Origin: an uncultured Pelagibacteraceae bacterium
Lineage (GTDB): Bacteria; Pseudomonadota; Alphaproteobacteria; Pelagibacterales; Pelagibacteraceae
Direction of reading: 5' to 3'
Length of the DNA: 64,000 bases
Assembly: GCA_902537665.1 (NCBI GenBank)
Contig: CACBCE010000001.1
Location: forward strand, 1 to 64,000
Shown: positions 1-9,287 of the stretch, one piece after another
Numbering within the stretch: the first letter of the stretch is position 1
How the letters are laid out: every line of letters begins with the position of its first letter
Program-made: the position numbers and the translations under genes
The notes under the pieces: model-generated
Seen by the model: the letters and a program-made list of their open reading frames with translations, nothing else
What the model was told of the DNA's origin: nothing
The model's database searches: none

Positions 1-1403
1 AAGTCACTAAAAACAAAAAGTTATTTTTTCTTTATGGCTGGTTATTTGGACTTGGATATTTTATAAGTAATCTTTATTGGATTTCAATTTCATTGACTTT
101 TGACGAAAGTTTTAAATTTTTGATTCCTCTGTCTATAATTTTAGTTCCAGCTTTTTTAGCTTTATTTTATGGTTTAGCTTCATTTTTATTTTTAATTTTG
201 AAGCCAAAGAAAAATTTGAGTTCGTTTTTCCTTTTTTCTCTGATATTTGGAACGATTGAATTCATAAGAGGAACAATTCTGACTGGGTTTCCATGGAATT
301 TAATTGCTTACAGTTTTTCTAATCATATTGAAATTTTAAATATTACCTCAATTATTGGTACTTATGGCTTTAATCTTTTTTGTATATCTCTTTTCGCTAG
401 TACTTCATTTTTAATCTTTAGAGACAGTAAAAAGGAAATTAATGTTTGTATTTTGTTTTTCATAATCACTTTATTTTTTTATTTTTTTGGATCTCAACGA
501 TTAGAAAGATTCAATAATCTCGAGGCTATTAAGCTAAATCACAAAATACGGGTTATAAGCTCAAACGTTAGTATTGATAGATTTTATAAAGATATCGACC
601 CTATTTCAGTAATTGATGATCTAATTAAAATAAGTTCACCAAAGAATAATGAAAAAATGATTTTTATTTGGCCCGAAAGTATTTTGCCAGACATTTCAAA
701 AGATCAACTTAGGGAATATAAATTCCTTTTTGAGAATGAATTTAATGAAAATCACATATTACTAATTGGGATTAATGAAATAAAAGAAAACAGTCAAATT
801 ATAAGATATTTTAATTCACTTACAATCTATGATCACAACCTTGAAATATTAGATTCATACAACAAAGTTAATCTGGTACCTTTTGGTGAATTTTTACCCT
901 TTGAAAAAATTCTAGGCCTAATTGGATTAAAGACAATAACTAATAATTATCAATCTTATTCAAAAGGAGAAAAAAGAAATGTTTTAGAGGTCAAAAAACT
1001 CAATTTTTCAGTAAGATTATTACCACTTATTTGTTACGAAATAATTTATACAGGTAAAATTTTTAATAACAGAGATTTTGATTTTATTGTAAATATTTCT
1101 GAGGATGGTTGGTTTGGTCAATCTGTAGGTCCCTATCAACATTTTGTACATAGCATTTATAGAGGAATTGAAAGTGGTAAATATGTTTTAAGGTCCGCTA
1201 ACAATGGCATTGCAGCAATCGTTAATCCTTTAGGTATTGTTGAAAAAAAAGTTGATTTAAATCAATCAGGTTATGTGGATTTTATTGAGTCAAAAAAAAT
1301 AACACCAACAATATTTTCAAAATATGGTAATAAAATTTTTGGATTAATGATTTTATTGTATATTTTATTAATATTTTCATTTAATAGGATAAAAAATGAG
1401 TAA
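1..1403 (+). CDS. lnt: Apolipoprotein N-acyltransferase, 5' end cut by window edge
   Basis: Transfers a third acyl chain to the N-terminal cysteine of lipoproteins at the inner membrane, the last step of lipoprotein maturation. The frame is open from base 3 through [15 protein letters not shown], a typical Lnt N-terminal membrane segment, so the TTG at 93 in the ORF track is not the true start; the real start lies left of the window. Hydrophobic helices are followed by a nitrilase-fold domain with the expected Glu (WPESILPD), Lys ([11 protein letters not shown]) and Cys (LICYEII) catalytic residues, and then a C-terminal helix. The stop codon overlaps the metK start by 8 bases (ATGAGTAA), so the two genes are probably cotranscribed. 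Identity is secure from motif order; only the N-terminus is missing. Confidence 0.95.
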   Translation, partial: VTKNKKLFFLYGWLFGLGYFISNLYWISISLTFDESFKFLIPLSIILVPAFLALFYGLASFLFLILKPKKNLSSFFLFSLIFGTIEFIRGTILTGFPWNLIAYSFSNHIEILNITSIIGTYGFNLFCISLFASTSFLIFRDSKKEINVCILFFIITLFFYFFGSQRLERFNNLEAIKLNHKIRVISSNVSIDRFYKDIDPISVIDDLIKISSPKNNEKMIFIWPESILPDISKDQLREYKFLFENEFNENHILLIGINEIKENSQIIRYFNSLTIYDHNLEILDSYNKVNLVPFGEFLPFEKILGLIGLKTITNNYQSYSKGEKRNVLEVKKLNFSVRLLPLICYEIIYTGKIFNNRDFDFIVNISEDGWFGQSVGPYQHFVHSIYRGIESGKYVLRSANNGIAAIVNPLGIVEKKVDLNQSGYVDFIESKKITPTIFSKYGNKIFGLMILLYILLIFSFNRIKNE

Positions 1404-2565
1404 TTTAAAAAATTATCTTTTCACAAGTGAGTCAGTTTCAGAGGGACATCCCGATAAAGTTTCAGATAGAATCTCTGACATGGTTGTTGATACTTTTATC
1501 TCGAGAGATCCATATTCAAGAGTAGCATGTGAAACTTTAACAACAACAAATAAAGTTGTTCTCGCAGGTGAAGTAAGGGGCCCAGAAATTAAAAAGGATG
1601 AATTAATTGAGAAGGTTAGAAATTGTATAAAAGATATAGGTTATGATCAGGAAGGTTTTACTTGGAGGGAGGCCACAAAAATTGAAAGTCATTTACATGC
1701 CCAATCTGCTGATATTGCAATGGGTGTAGATTCATCTAGTAATAAAGATGAAGGAGCTGGTGATCAAGGAATTATGTTTGGTTACGCTTGTAATGAAACA
1801 GATGTATTAATGCCAGCACCAATTCATTACTCCCATAAAATTTTAAGATTAATGGCAGAAGATAGAAAATCTGGAAAATTAAAAAATATTGAACCAGACT
1901 CTAAAAGCCAAGTAACATTTGAGTATATTGATGGAAAGCCAGCAAAGGTAAAGTCAGTTGTTATTTCCTCACAGCATTCTGCTGATGTAAATCAGACTCA
2001 AGTCAAAGATTTGTTGAGACCGTATATGTTAAAGTCTATACCAAAAAATTTACTTGATGGTTTTAACGAAGATGAATTTTATGTTAATCCAACAGGTAAT
2101 TTTGTTATTGGTGGTCCAGATGGAGACTGTGGCTTAACTGGAAGAAAAATTATAGTTGATACCTATGGAGGAGCTGCACCACATGGAGGTGGTGCATTTT
2201 CAGGTAAAGATCCCACAAAAGTTGATCGATCAGCAGCGTATGCAGCTAGATATATCGCTAAAAATATCGTTGGCTCAAAAATTTCGGAAAGATGTTTAAT
2301 CCAGTTAGCATATGCAATTGGTGTTTCAAAACCGTTATCTATCTATGTCGACTTATTTGATAATGATTTAGATAAAAACAAATTTGTAGTAGATAAAATT
2401 AGGAAAAATTTCGATTTGAGTCCAAGAGGAATAAGAGAAATGTTAAATTTGAATAAGCCAATTTATGAAAAAACAGCAGCCTACGGTCATTTCGGTAGAG
2501 TTCCTGAAGATAATGGTTCGTTTTCATGGGAAAAAATTGATAAAATAGGCATTTTTTCTAAATAG
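1396..2565 (+). CDS. metK: S-adenosylmethionine synthetase
   Basis: Makes S-adenosylmethionine from methionine and ATP in the cytoplasm. The 389-residue protein has the usual length and signatures: [12 protein letters not shown] near the N-terminus, [13 protein letters not shown], and the glycine-rich [20 protein letters not shown] loop. It starts inside the end of lnt, with a short GGAT stretch upstream as a weak ribosome site. No SAM riboswitch can sit directly in front because the upstream sequence is lnt coding sequence. It is followed by a promoter-like element and a strong hairpin before nusA. The trmB and rimP genes that often follow metK in alphaproteobacteria are absent here. Confidence 0.97.
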   Translation: MSNLKNYLFTSESVSEGHPDKVSDRISDMVVDTFISRDPYSRVACETLTTTNKVVLAGEVRGPEIKKDELIEKVRNCIKDIGYDQEGFTWREATKIESHLHAQSADIAMGVDSSSNKDEGAGDQGIMFGYACNETDVLMPAPIHYSHKILRLMAEDRKSGKLKNIEPDSKSQVTFEYIDGKPAKVKSVVISSQHSADVNQTQVKDLLRPYMLKSIPKNLLDGFNEDEFYVNPTGNFVIGGPDGDCGLTGRKIIVDTYGGAAPHGGGAFSGKDPTKVDRSAAYAARYIAKNIVGSKISERCLIQLAYAIGVSKPLSIYVDLFDNDLDKNKFVVDKIRKNFDLSPRGIREMLNLNKPIYEKTAAYGHFGRVPEDNGSFSWEKIDKIGIFSK

Positions 2566-2571
2566 TTTGAG

Positions 2572-2599
2572 TTGAAATAGAAAAAAACTTTATTATATT
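2572..2599 (+). promoter_or_regulatory. Candidate sigma70 promoter for the nusA operon
   Basis: TTGAAA at 2572-2577 and TATATT at 2594-2599 are separated by 16 bases, a reasonable housekeeping promoter in the 96-base gap between metK and nusA. Predicted transcription start is about 2606, which would give a short leader made almost entirely of the hairpin at 2622-2648. The background is AT-rich, so chance matches are common; the position between two operons is what raises confidence. Confidence 0.45.
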
Positions 2600-2621
2600 C
2601 CATTTACATTGTTGAATTTAC

Positions 2622-2648
2622 AAAATGGGCCTTAGCCCATTTTTTTTT
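2622..2648 (+). terminator. Terminator hairpin directly upstream of nusA (attenuator-like)
   Basis: A perfect 9-bp stem AAAATGGGC / GCCCATTTT with a CTTA loop is followed by an uninterrupted T tract (nine T in all from 2640). The nusA ribosome site GGAG begins at the next base (2649) and its ATG is at 2662, so no promoter fits between the hairpin and the gene. Any nusA transcript must therefore pass through this structure. It could end lnt-metK transcription partially, attenuate nusA transcription, or both. Premature-terminator leaders have been predicted for rimP-nusA-infB operons in other proteobacteria. Confidence 0.8.
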
Positions 2649-2661
2649 GGAGCATATAAAA

Positions 2662-4215
2662 ATGTTAAACAAAAGAGCTGATAAACTTGAATTATTAAGA
2701 ATTGCTGAGGCTGTTGCATTAGAAAAATCTATTGATAAAGAACTTATAATAAATTCAATGGAAACTGGTATTGCAAAGGCAGCAAAATCTAAATTCGGTC
2801 AAGATAATGAGATTAAAGTTTCAATAAATAGAGATAACGGAGATATAGAGATTTTTAGAAAATTAATTGTTGCTGAAAATCCAGAAAATTCAAATACTGA
2901 AATAAAGTTAGAGGATGCTATTAATTTAAATGAGCTAAACAAAGAAAAATCAATTGGAGATGAAGTTTTGCAACCATTGCCAACCTTTGATTTTGGAAGA
3001 ATAGCTGCACAAATTGCTAAACAAGTAATAAATACAAGTGTTAGGGAAGCAGAGCGTGATAAACAATTTAATGATTATATCGATAAAAAAGACACAATAT
3101 TAAGTGGTATCGTTAAAAGATTGGAATTCGGAAATGTAATAGTTGATTTAGGTAGAACAGAGGCAATCATACAAAAAAATGAGCTCATACCTAGAGAAAT
3201 TATTAAAGCAGGTGATAGAATTAAAGCTTATTGTTTTGATGTAAGAAGAGAGCAAAGAGGACAGCAGATTTTTTTATCTAGAGCTCATCCAAAATTTATG
3301 GAAAAACTTTTTATCCAAGAGGTTCCAGAAATCTATGATGGTCTTATAGAAATAAAATCTTCTTCCAGAGATCCAGGAAGTAGAGCAAAAATTTGTGTAA
3401 AAGCAGTCGAAGCTTCTTTAGATCCGGTGGGTGCTTGCGTTGGTATGAGAGGTTCGAGGGTGCAAGCAGTCGTAAATGAACTTCAAGGTGAAAAAATTGA
3501 TATAGTTAATTGGTCAGAAGATCCTGCTATCTTGGTATCTAACTCTCTATCACCAGCTGATGTTTTAAGAGTAAATGTAGACTCAGAGAGAAAAAAATTA
3601 GACGTAATATTGACGGAGGAAAACTTAAGTAAAGCTATTGGGAGAAGAGGTCAGAATGTTAGGTTAGCAACAAAACTTTTAAACTATGAAATTAATATAA
3701 TGACAGATAAAGAGGACTCAGAGAGAAGACAATTAGAATTTAAAGAAAAAACAGAGAACTTTGTAAAAAATTTGGAGCTGGATGAAACATTAGGACAATT
3801 ATTAGTTGCCGAAGGATTTTCAACTATTGATGACATAAAAGATAGTTCAGTAGAAAATTTACTGAAGATAGAGGGTATTGAAGAAGACACTGCAAAAGCC
3901 CTTATTGAAAGAGCAAAAGAATTTTATGAAAAAGATCAAGAGGATATATCAAAAAGAATTAAAGAACTTGGGCTTGATGAGTCTTTAATTAATTTAAAGG
4001 GTTTAACTCCTGGTATGTTGGTTACTCTAGGTGAAAAAAAAATCCTTAAGTTGGAGGATTTTGCTGATTTAGCTTCTGATGAATTAACAGGGGGATATGA
4101 TGTTATTAAAGGCTCTAAAATTAAAATTGAAGGTTATCTCGAAGATTTTGCATTAACAAAAGACGAGGCAGATTCTTTAATAATGTCTGCTAGAAATATA
4201 GTATATAAAGATTGA
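2662..4215 (+). CDS. nusA: Transcription termination/antitermination factor NusA
   Basis: RNA-polymerase-associated factor controlling pausing, termination and antitermination. The ATG at 2662 is preferred over the TTG at 2647 in the ORF track: it is preceded by GGAG at a good distance, and the protein then begins close to the family N-terminus (KLELLRIAEAVALEKSID). Domains in order are the NusA N-terminal domain, an S1 domain (ILSGIVKRLEFGNVIVDLG), two KH domains (GACVGMRGSRVQAVV and AIGRRGQNVRLA), and a C-terminal acidic helix-hairpin-helix repeat region. The 517-residue length includes the C-terminal repeats. It heads nusA-infB-rbfA-rpsO-pnp; rimP is not upstream and no ylxR/rnpM follows. 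Confidence 0.96.
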   Translation: MLNKRADKLELLRIAEAVALEKSIDKELIINSMETGIAKAAKSKFGQDNEIKVSINRDNGDIEIFRKLIVAENPENSNTEIKLEDAINLNELNKEKSIGDEVLQPLPTFDFGRIAAQIAKQVINTSVREAERDKQFNDYIDKKDTILSGIVKRLEFGNVIVDLGRTEAIIQKNELIPREIIKAGDRIKAYCFDVRREQRGQQIFLSRAHPKFMEKLFIQEVPEIYDGLIEIKSSSRDPGSRAKICVKAVEASLDPVGACVGMRGSRVQAVVNELQGEKIDIVNWSEDPAILVSNSLSPADVLRVNVDSERKKLDVILTEENLSKAIGRRGQNVRLATKLLNYEINIMTDKEDSERRQLEFKEKTENFVKNLELDETLGQLLVAEGFSTIDDIKDSSVENLLKIEGIEEDTAKALIERAKEFYEKDQEDISKRIKELGLDESLINLKGLTPGMLVTLGEKKILKLEDFADLASDELTGGYDVIKGSKIKIEGYLEDFALTKDEADSLIMSARNIVYKD

Positions 4216-4225
4216 GAGATGAGAT

Positions 4226-6397
4226 ATGGAGAACAAAAAAATAAAACTAACAATATCAGGAAAACCCAAAAAGCCTTTAAATAATTTTGAGTCACCTAAT
4301 TCACATCCAAATAAAACAGTTACGTCTAGTAAACCACAAAATAGATTTAATAAGAAAGGAAGTTCTTTTAGACCAAATAAGCCTTTATTTACATCAAAAA
4401 AACAATCAACACCCAACGACTTTGAAAAAAGAAAACTTGCAGAGCAAAGGGCCACTAAAAGATTAAAAGATGAAGGAGATTTAAAAGATAAAAAAGTTAA
4501 ACTAGGAACTAAAAAGAGAGAGATAAAATTAACCGTTTCTAGAGCGCTAAGTGACGAGATAGAGGCGAGGGAAAGAAGTTTAGCATCAGTTAAAAGAGCA
4601 AGAGAAAAAGAGAATAAAAATCTAAACAAAAATATTAAAAAAGAGGATTTAAAGCCTGTAAAAAGGGATGTGAACATTCCTGAGGCAATTACAGTAAGAG
4701 AATTAGCAAACAGAATGGCAGAACAATCAAGCAATGTGATTAAATATCTTTTTGGAATGGGTGTGACTGTTACAATAAATCAGACTTTAGCTGCTGATAC
4801 AGCAGAATTTTTAGTTAAAGAATTTGGCCATAATCCGATTAGAGAGGAAAAAGCTGAGGAAATCATTCAAAAGAAAAAAGCATTAAGGACTGAAAATTTA
4901 AGAAACAGACCTGCAATTGTTACTGTAATGGGCCATGTAGATCATGGTAAAACTTCATTATTAGATGTTTTAAGAAGCGCGAATGTTGTTTCAGGCGAGT
5001 TTGGCGGAATAACTCAACATATAGGAGCATATCAAATTGAAGGTCAGGGAAATAAATTAACATTCATTGATACTCCTGGTCATGCTGCATTTACAGAAAT
5101 GAGAGCGAGAGGGTCAAAACTGACTGATATAGTGGTTTTGGTAGTTGCTGCAGATGATGGCGTAAAACCTCAGACTATAGAGTCAATTAAACATGCTAAA
5201 GCTGCAAATGTACCAATTGTTGTTGCAATTAATAAGTGTGATCTACCTGAGGCTGATCCTCAAAAGATTAAAAACCAATTGCTTGAGCATGAATTAATTG
5301 CAGAAGATTTGTCAGGTGACACTTTAATGGTGGAAATTTCAACAAAAACAAAAAAGAATTTAGATAAATTAGTTGAGTCAATAATACTTCAAGCTGAGAT
5401 TCTAGATCTCAAAACAGATTATGAGTCCAGAGCTACTGGTATAGTTTTAGAGTCAAAAATTGATGCTGGTAGGGGTCCAGTTGTTAGCATAGTTGTTACA
5501 AGTGGAACACTCAAAAAAGGAGATTATTTTGTAAGTGGTTTAAAATGGGGAAAAATAAGAGCAATAATAAATGATAAAGGTCAAAATATAAATGAAGCAT
5601 TTCCATCTACTCCTGTTGAAGTTTTAGGGATCAATGGTGCATCTAAAGCGGGGGATGATTTCATAGTGTTTGAAAATGAAAAAGAGGTAAAAACGTTAAG
5701 TGAGACTCGAGCTCAAGAGAAAAAGCAAGGTCAAAATCCACTTACATTTGCAACACAAGAATCTGCGTTCTCTAATAATTCATCAAAAGTGCTGAATATG
5801 ATAATTAAGTCTGACGTACATGGTTCATCTGAAGCGATTAAAAATGCGATTAGTCAAATTAAACACGATGAGGTTAATGCAAAAATAATTTTAGCTGACA
5901 TTGGAATGGTAACAGAAACAGATGTGACATTGGCTAAGGCCTCTGATGCACTTTTAATAGCTTTTAATGTTAAACCTAGTAAAGAAGCAAAAAAGCTTGC
6001 AGAAAATGAAAATATAAAAATTTCTTCTTATAATATTATTTATGAAGTGTTAGACTTTATAAAACAAAGAATGTCAGGATTGTTAACACCTGATATTGAA
6101 GAAAAGATTACTGGAACAGCTCAAATTTTGGAAATTTTTAAAGTCTCTGGAGCAGGAAAGGTAGCTGGTTCAAAAGTTACTGAGGGTGAAATAAGTAGCT
6201 CATCTGATGTAAGGATTATCAGAGATGGAGCAATTATTTATACTGGAAAAGTTTCAACGATATTCAGAGAAAAAAACCAAGTGAAGCAAGTTAGCGGTGG
6301 TCAAGAATGTGGAATAACGGTCAAAGATTATATGGATTTTCAAAAAAATGATACTATTGAAGCTTTTAGTGTCACATCTACAGAGAGGTCAATATAA
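4226..6397 (+). CDS. infB: Translation initiation factor IF-2
   Basis: GTPase that brings initiator tRNA to the 30S subunit. A basic, low-complexity N-terminal region of about 150 residues is followed by an IF2_N segment (ITVRELANRMAEQSSNVIKY), then the G domain with VMGHVDHGKTSLLD, DTPGHAAFTEMRARG and NKCDLP, and the beta-barrel and C-terminal domains. At 723 residues it is a short IF-2, the N-terminal region being reduced compared with enterobacteria. It begins 10 bases after nusA and shares one base with rbfA (TAATG), indicating coupled translation. The 185-aa minus-strand ORF over its 5' end is a shadow of the Lys-rich region. Confidence 0.97.
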   Translation: MENKKIKLTISGKPKKPLNNFESPNSHPNKTVTSSKPQNRFNKKGSSFRPNKPLFTSKKQSTPNDFEKRKLAEQRATKRLKDEGDLKDKKVKLGTKKREIKLTVSRALSDEIEARERSLASVKRAREKENKNLNKNIKKEDLKPVKRDVNIPEAITVRELANRMAEQSSNVIKYLFGMGVTVTINQTLAADTAEFLVKEFGHNPIREEKAEEIIQKKKALRTENLRNRPAIVTVMGHVDHGKTSLLDVLRSANVVSGEFGGITQHIGAYQIEGQGNKLTFIDTPGHAAFTEMRARGSKLTDIVVLVVAADDGVKPQTIESIKHAKAANVPIVVAINKCDLPEADPQKIKNQLLEHELIAEDLSGDTLMVEISTKTKKNLDKLVESIILQAEILDLKTDYESRATGIVLESKIDAGRGPVVSIVVTSGTLKKGDYFVSGLKWGKIRAIINDKGQNINEAFPSTPVEVLGINGASKAGDDFIVFENEKEVKTLSETRAQEKKQGQNPLTFATQESAFSNNSSKVLNMIIKSDVHGSSEAIKNAISQIKHDEVNAKIILADIGMVTETDVTLAKASDALLIAFNVKPSKEAKKLAENENIKISSYNIIYEVLDFIKQRMSGLLTPDIEEKITGTAQILEIFKVSGAGKVAGSKVTEGEISSSSDVRIIRDGAIIYTGKVSTIFREKNQVKQVSGGQECGITVKDYMDFQKNDTIEAFSVTSTERSI

Positions 6398-6765
6398 TGG
6401 CAGATAGAATAGGAAAAACAGTATCCCAAAGACAGCTTAGAGTTGGAGAGATGATTAAACAGTCTTTAAGCATGATTTTTATTAGAAATGAGGCTAAAGT
6501 GCCAAATTTAGAGACTAATACTATAACAGTGACAGAGGTTAGAATGAGCCCAGATTTGAAAATTGCTAAAGCATATGTTCTTCCACTAGGAGGAAAGGAT
6601 GCTGAAGAAACAATTCAAGTTTTAAAGGAATATTCATTTTTAATTAGAAAAATTTTATCACAAAAAGTTGTTATGAAATTTTTACCAAAATTACTTTTTA
6701 GAAAAGACGAATCTTTTGAATATGCAGAAAAAATAGAGAACTTAATCAAACAAACTAATAAATAG
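6397..6765 (+). CDS. rbfA: Ribosome-binding factor A
   Basis: Assists late 16S rRNA and 30S subunit maturation. The 122-residue protein has the single KH-like fold pattern of the family, with SQRQLRVGEMIKQSLS at the N-terminus and VTEVRMSPDLKIAKAYV in the core. The ATG overlaps the infB stop by one base. The usual next gene, truB, is missing, and rpsO follows after 12 bases. Cold-shock and assembly roles are known for the family; nothing unusual is visible here. Confidence 0.93.
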   Translation: MADRIGKTVSQRQLRVGEMIKQSLSMIFIRNEAKVPNLETNTITVTEVRMSPDLKIAKAYVLPLGGKDAEETIQVLKEYSFLIRKILSQKVVMKFLPKLLFRKDESFEYAEKIENLIKQTNK

Positions 6766-6777
6766 AAAGAAAATAGT

Positions 6778-7026
6778 ATGAATAAAAAAATACAAGAATT
6801 AGCAATGCATGATAAGGATACAGGTTCATCTGAAATACAGATTGCTTTGCTTACAGAAAAGATTGAAAATCTCTCTAAGCACATAAAACAATTCAAAAAA
6901 GACAAACATTCATCTGTTGGATTGTTGAGAGCAGTCAATAGAAGAAAAAAATTGTTAGAATACCTTAAGAAGAACAAAATAGATTCTTACAAAAATGTAC
7001 TGTCGAAATTGAATTTAAGAAAATAG
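6778..7026 (+). CDS. rpsO: 30S ribosomal protein S15
   Basis: Primary 16S rRNA binding protein of the small-subunit platform. The 82-residue product carries the S15 core (DTGSSEIQIALLTEKI, then HSSVGLLRAVNRRKKLLEYL). It is about seven residues shorter than the common 89, the shortening being at the N-terminus. It lies 12 bases after rbfA and 48 bases before pnp, the classic rpsO-pnp pair. In other bacteria S15 autoregulates through its own leader; I see no clear pseudoknot-type leader in the short gap. Confidence 0.95.
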   Translation: MNKKIQELAMHDKDTGSSEIQIALLTEKIENLSKHIKQFKKDKHSSVGLLRAVNRRKKLLEYLKKNKIDSYKNVLSKLNLRK

Positions 7027-7041
7027 AAGTCAAGATAGATA

Positions 7042-7074
7042 GAACGGAACGAAACGAAACGAAATGGAAATGAA
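7042..7074 (+). repeat. Purine-rich short tandem repeat in the rpsO-pnp spacer
   Basis: The spacer before pnp contains ACGAAACGAAACGAA, three copies of a 5-base unit, flanked by GGAAC and TGGAAATGAA and ending at the pnp ATG. The tract contains almost no pyrimidine except C and so cannot fold on itself. It may supply the ribosome entry site (GGAA 7-10 bases before ATG) or an unstructured landing region for PNPase or S1. Slipped-strand variation in copy number is plausible. Confidence 0.6.
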
Positions 7075-9147
7075 ATGTTTAAAGTATATAAGAAGGAAAT
7101 TGAAGTAGCAGGAAAGAAGTTAAGTTTAGAAACAGGTAAAGTAGCAAGACAGGCAGACGGCGCAATAATCGCAACATGTGGTGAGACAGTTGTTTTAGCA
7201 ACAGTGGTGGGAGCAAAAAAAGTAAATCCAGATATGGATTATTTTCCATTATCTGTGAACTATCAAGAAAAGTATTATGCAGCTGGAAAAATTCCAGGTG
7301 GATATTTCAAAAGAGAGGCAAGGCCAACTGAAAGTGAAACGTTAATTTCAAGATTAATTGACAGACCTATTAGACCATTATTCCCAGATGAATTTAAAAA
7401 TGAGGTTCAGTTGTTACCAACTGTAATTTCTTATGATAAAGAAAATGAAGCTGATATTTTATCTATTACAGCGTCTTCAGCAGCATTAGCAATTTCAGGC
7501 ATGCCATTTATGGGGCCGGTAGGAGCTTCTAGAGTTGGATATATTGATGGCAAGTATGTTTTGAACCCGTCAAAAACAGACTTAGAAAAATCAAAATTAG
7601 ATTTAGTCGTAGCAGGTACAAAAGATGCTGTGCTAATGGTTGAATCAGAGGCAAGTGGTTTAACAGAGGAAGAAATGTTAAATGCAGTTAAATTTGGTCA
7701 TGAAGGTTTTGTTCCTGTGATTGAAATGATTGAGGAACTTGCAAAAGAATGTAGAAAACCTGAATGGTCTGTTGAAAAGAAAGATCTTTCGGAAGTGAAG
7801 AAAAAACTTGAAGAAACATTTACTGAAGATCTTAAAAAAGCTTTTGCGACTAGAGATAAACAAGATAGATCAAACCAAATTTCAGAGATCACTGATAAAG
7901 CAAAAAAACTTTATGAGGAGGATGAAAATTATACTGATCTTGATGTGAATTCTGAGCTTAAAAATCTTGAAAAAACAATAGTAAGGACTGACATTCTTAA
8001 AAATAAAAATAGAATTGATGGTAGAGGATTATCTGATGTAAGACCTATTTCTTGTGAGGTAGGAATTTTACCAAGATCTCATGGCTCGGCTTTATTCACT
8101 AGGGGAGAAACACAGGCAATTGTAACTGCAACTTTAGGAACCTCAGATGATGAACAAAGAATCGAAAGCTTAGATGGATTACAAAGAGAAAGGTTTATGC
8201 TTCATTATAATTTTCCACCGTTCTCAGTTGGTGAAACAGGTAGAATAGGAACTGGTAGAAGAGAAATAGGACATGGTAAATTAGCTTGGAGAGCCATCCA
8301 CTCTTCATTACCATCAAGTGAATCATTTCCTTACACATTTAGAGTTGTTTCAGAAATTACAGAGTCTAACGGTTCTTCCTCAATGGCTACAGTTTGTGGA
8401 ACATCACTTGCATTAATGGATGCGGGTGTGCCTATCAAAGAACCTGTTGCGGGTATTGCGATGGGATTGATTAAAGAAGGAGATAAGTTTAGCGTCTTAT
8501 CAGATATTTTAGGTGATGAAGATCATCTTGGGGATATGGATTTTAAAGTTGCTGGAACTAAAAATGGAATTACTTCACTTCAAATGGATATTAAAATCAC
8601 TGGTATTACATTTGAGATTATGGAACAGGCATTAAGCCAAGCTAAAGATGGAAGAATTCATATTTTAGGTGAAATGAATAAAGCATTATCAGCTTCAAGA
8701 TCAGATGTTGGAAAACATACTCCAAAGATGGAAAAAATCTCTGTTGATAAAAAAGATATTGCTGCTGTGATCGGAAAAGGTGGAGCAACAATAAGAGAGA
8801 TTGTAGAAAAATCAGGTGCAAAAGTTGATGTAAATGATGAAGGCATAGTTACAGTTGCTGCTCCAGATGAAGAATCGAGAAATATTGCAATGCAAATGAT
8901 CAAAGACATAACTGCAAAAGCTGAACTAAATAAAATTTATTCAGGAAAAGTTATGAAAATTATGGAATTTGGTGCATTTGTAAACTTTTTAGGCAAACAA
9001 GATGGACTTGTTCATATTTCAGAGCTTGCAGATAAAAGAGTAGCTAAAGTAACTGACGTTATCAAAGAAGGTGACGAGGTAAAAGTTAAAGTGATTGGTT
9101 TCGATAGAGGTAAAGTCAAGTTATCTATGAAACAAGCAGCTGAATAG
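7075..9147 (+). CDS. pnp: Polyribonucleotide nucleotidyltransferase (PNPase)
   Basis: Phosphorolytic 3'-5' exoribonuclease of mRNA turnover. The 690-residue protein has two RNase PH domains (first containing [21 protein letters not shown], second containing [13 protein letters not shown] and a [19 protein letters not shown] active-site segment), a helical linker, a KH domain ([15 protein letters not shown]) and a C-terminal S1 domain ([17 protein letters not shown]). Length and domain order are typical. A second ATG at 7064 is out of frame and not used. It is the last large gene of the nusA cluster. Confidence 0.97.
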   Translation: MFKVYKKEIEVAGKKLSLETGKVARQADGAIIATCGETVVLATVVGAKKVNPDMDYFPLSVNYQEKYYAAGKIPGGYFKREARPTESETLISRLIDRPIRPLFPDEFKNEVQLLPTVISYDKENEADILSITASSAALAISGMPFMGPVGASRVGYIDGKYVLNPSKTDLEKSKLDLVVAGTKDAVLMVESEASGLTEEEMLNAVKFGHEGFVPVIEMIEELAKECRKPEWSVEKKDLSEVKKKLEETFTEDLKKAFATRDKQDRSNQISEITDKAKKLYEEDENYTDLDVNSELKNLEKTIVRTDILKNKNRIDGRGLSDVRPISCEVGILPRSHGSALFTRGETQAIVTATLGTSDDEQRIESLDGLQRERFMLHYNFPPFSVGETGRIGTGRREIGHGKLAWRAIHSSLPSSESFPYTFRVVSEITESNGSSSMATVCGTSLALMDAGVPIKEPVAGIAMGLIKEGDKFSVLSDILGDEDHLGDMDFKVAGTKNGITSLQMDIKITGITFEIMEQALSQAKDGRIHILGEMNKALSASRSDVGKHTPKMEKISVDKKDIAAVIGKGGATIREIVEKSGAKVDVNDEGIVTVAAPDEESRNIAMQMIKDITAKAELNKIYSGKVMKIMEFGAFVNFLGKQDGLVHISELADKRVAKVTDVIKEGDEVKVKVIGFDRGKVKLSMKQAAE

Positions 9148-9158
9148 ATTTAAAAATT

Positions 9159-9278
9159 ATGGAGATATTTATATTTTTAGTTTGTTTAGTATTTGTGATT
9201 TATTATTTATTTAGGCCCACTTCTAAAAAAGAAAAGGATCAATTTAATGATAAAAGTAATTGGCGAGGTGGGTTTTAA
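9159..9278 (+). CDS. Small single-pass membrane protein, function unknown
   Basis: A 39-codon ORF too short for the supplied track starts with ATG 11 bases after the pnp stop and ends 9 bases before the fabI stop on the other strand. The product begins MEIFIFLVCLVFVIYYLF, one clear membrane helix, followed by a charged tail ending SNWRGGF. The preceding GGAG-like sequence is inside the ORF, so no strong ribosome site is seen. The helix-plus-polar-tail layout and exact fit between genes favour a real gene, but short hydrophobic ORFs also arise by chance in AT-rich DNA. I do not recognise a family. Confidence 0.45.
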   Translation: MEIFIFLVCLVFVIYYLFRPTSKKEKDQFNDKSNWRGGF

Positions 9279-9287
9279 ACTAAAAAT

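Noticed and set aside
1300-1400. SAM riboswitch in front of metK
   Set aside because: metK starts within lnt coding sequence; I see no SAM-II/SAM-V-like structure here.
93-1403. lnt starting at TTG 93
   Set aside because: The frame is open to the window's left edge with Lnt-like sequence, so the gene is truncated and the TTG is internal.
4177-4734. 185-aa minus-strand ORF over the 5' part of infB
   Set aside because: It is the antisense shadow of the Lys/Ser-rich IF-2 N-terminal region; its Phe/Leu/Ser-rich product matches no family, and IF-2 is certain.
7042-7074. Pentamer repeats before pnp as a CRISPR-like or mobile element
   Set aside because: Only three 5-base units with no spacers, terminal repeats or duplicated target site; a simple sequence repeat.
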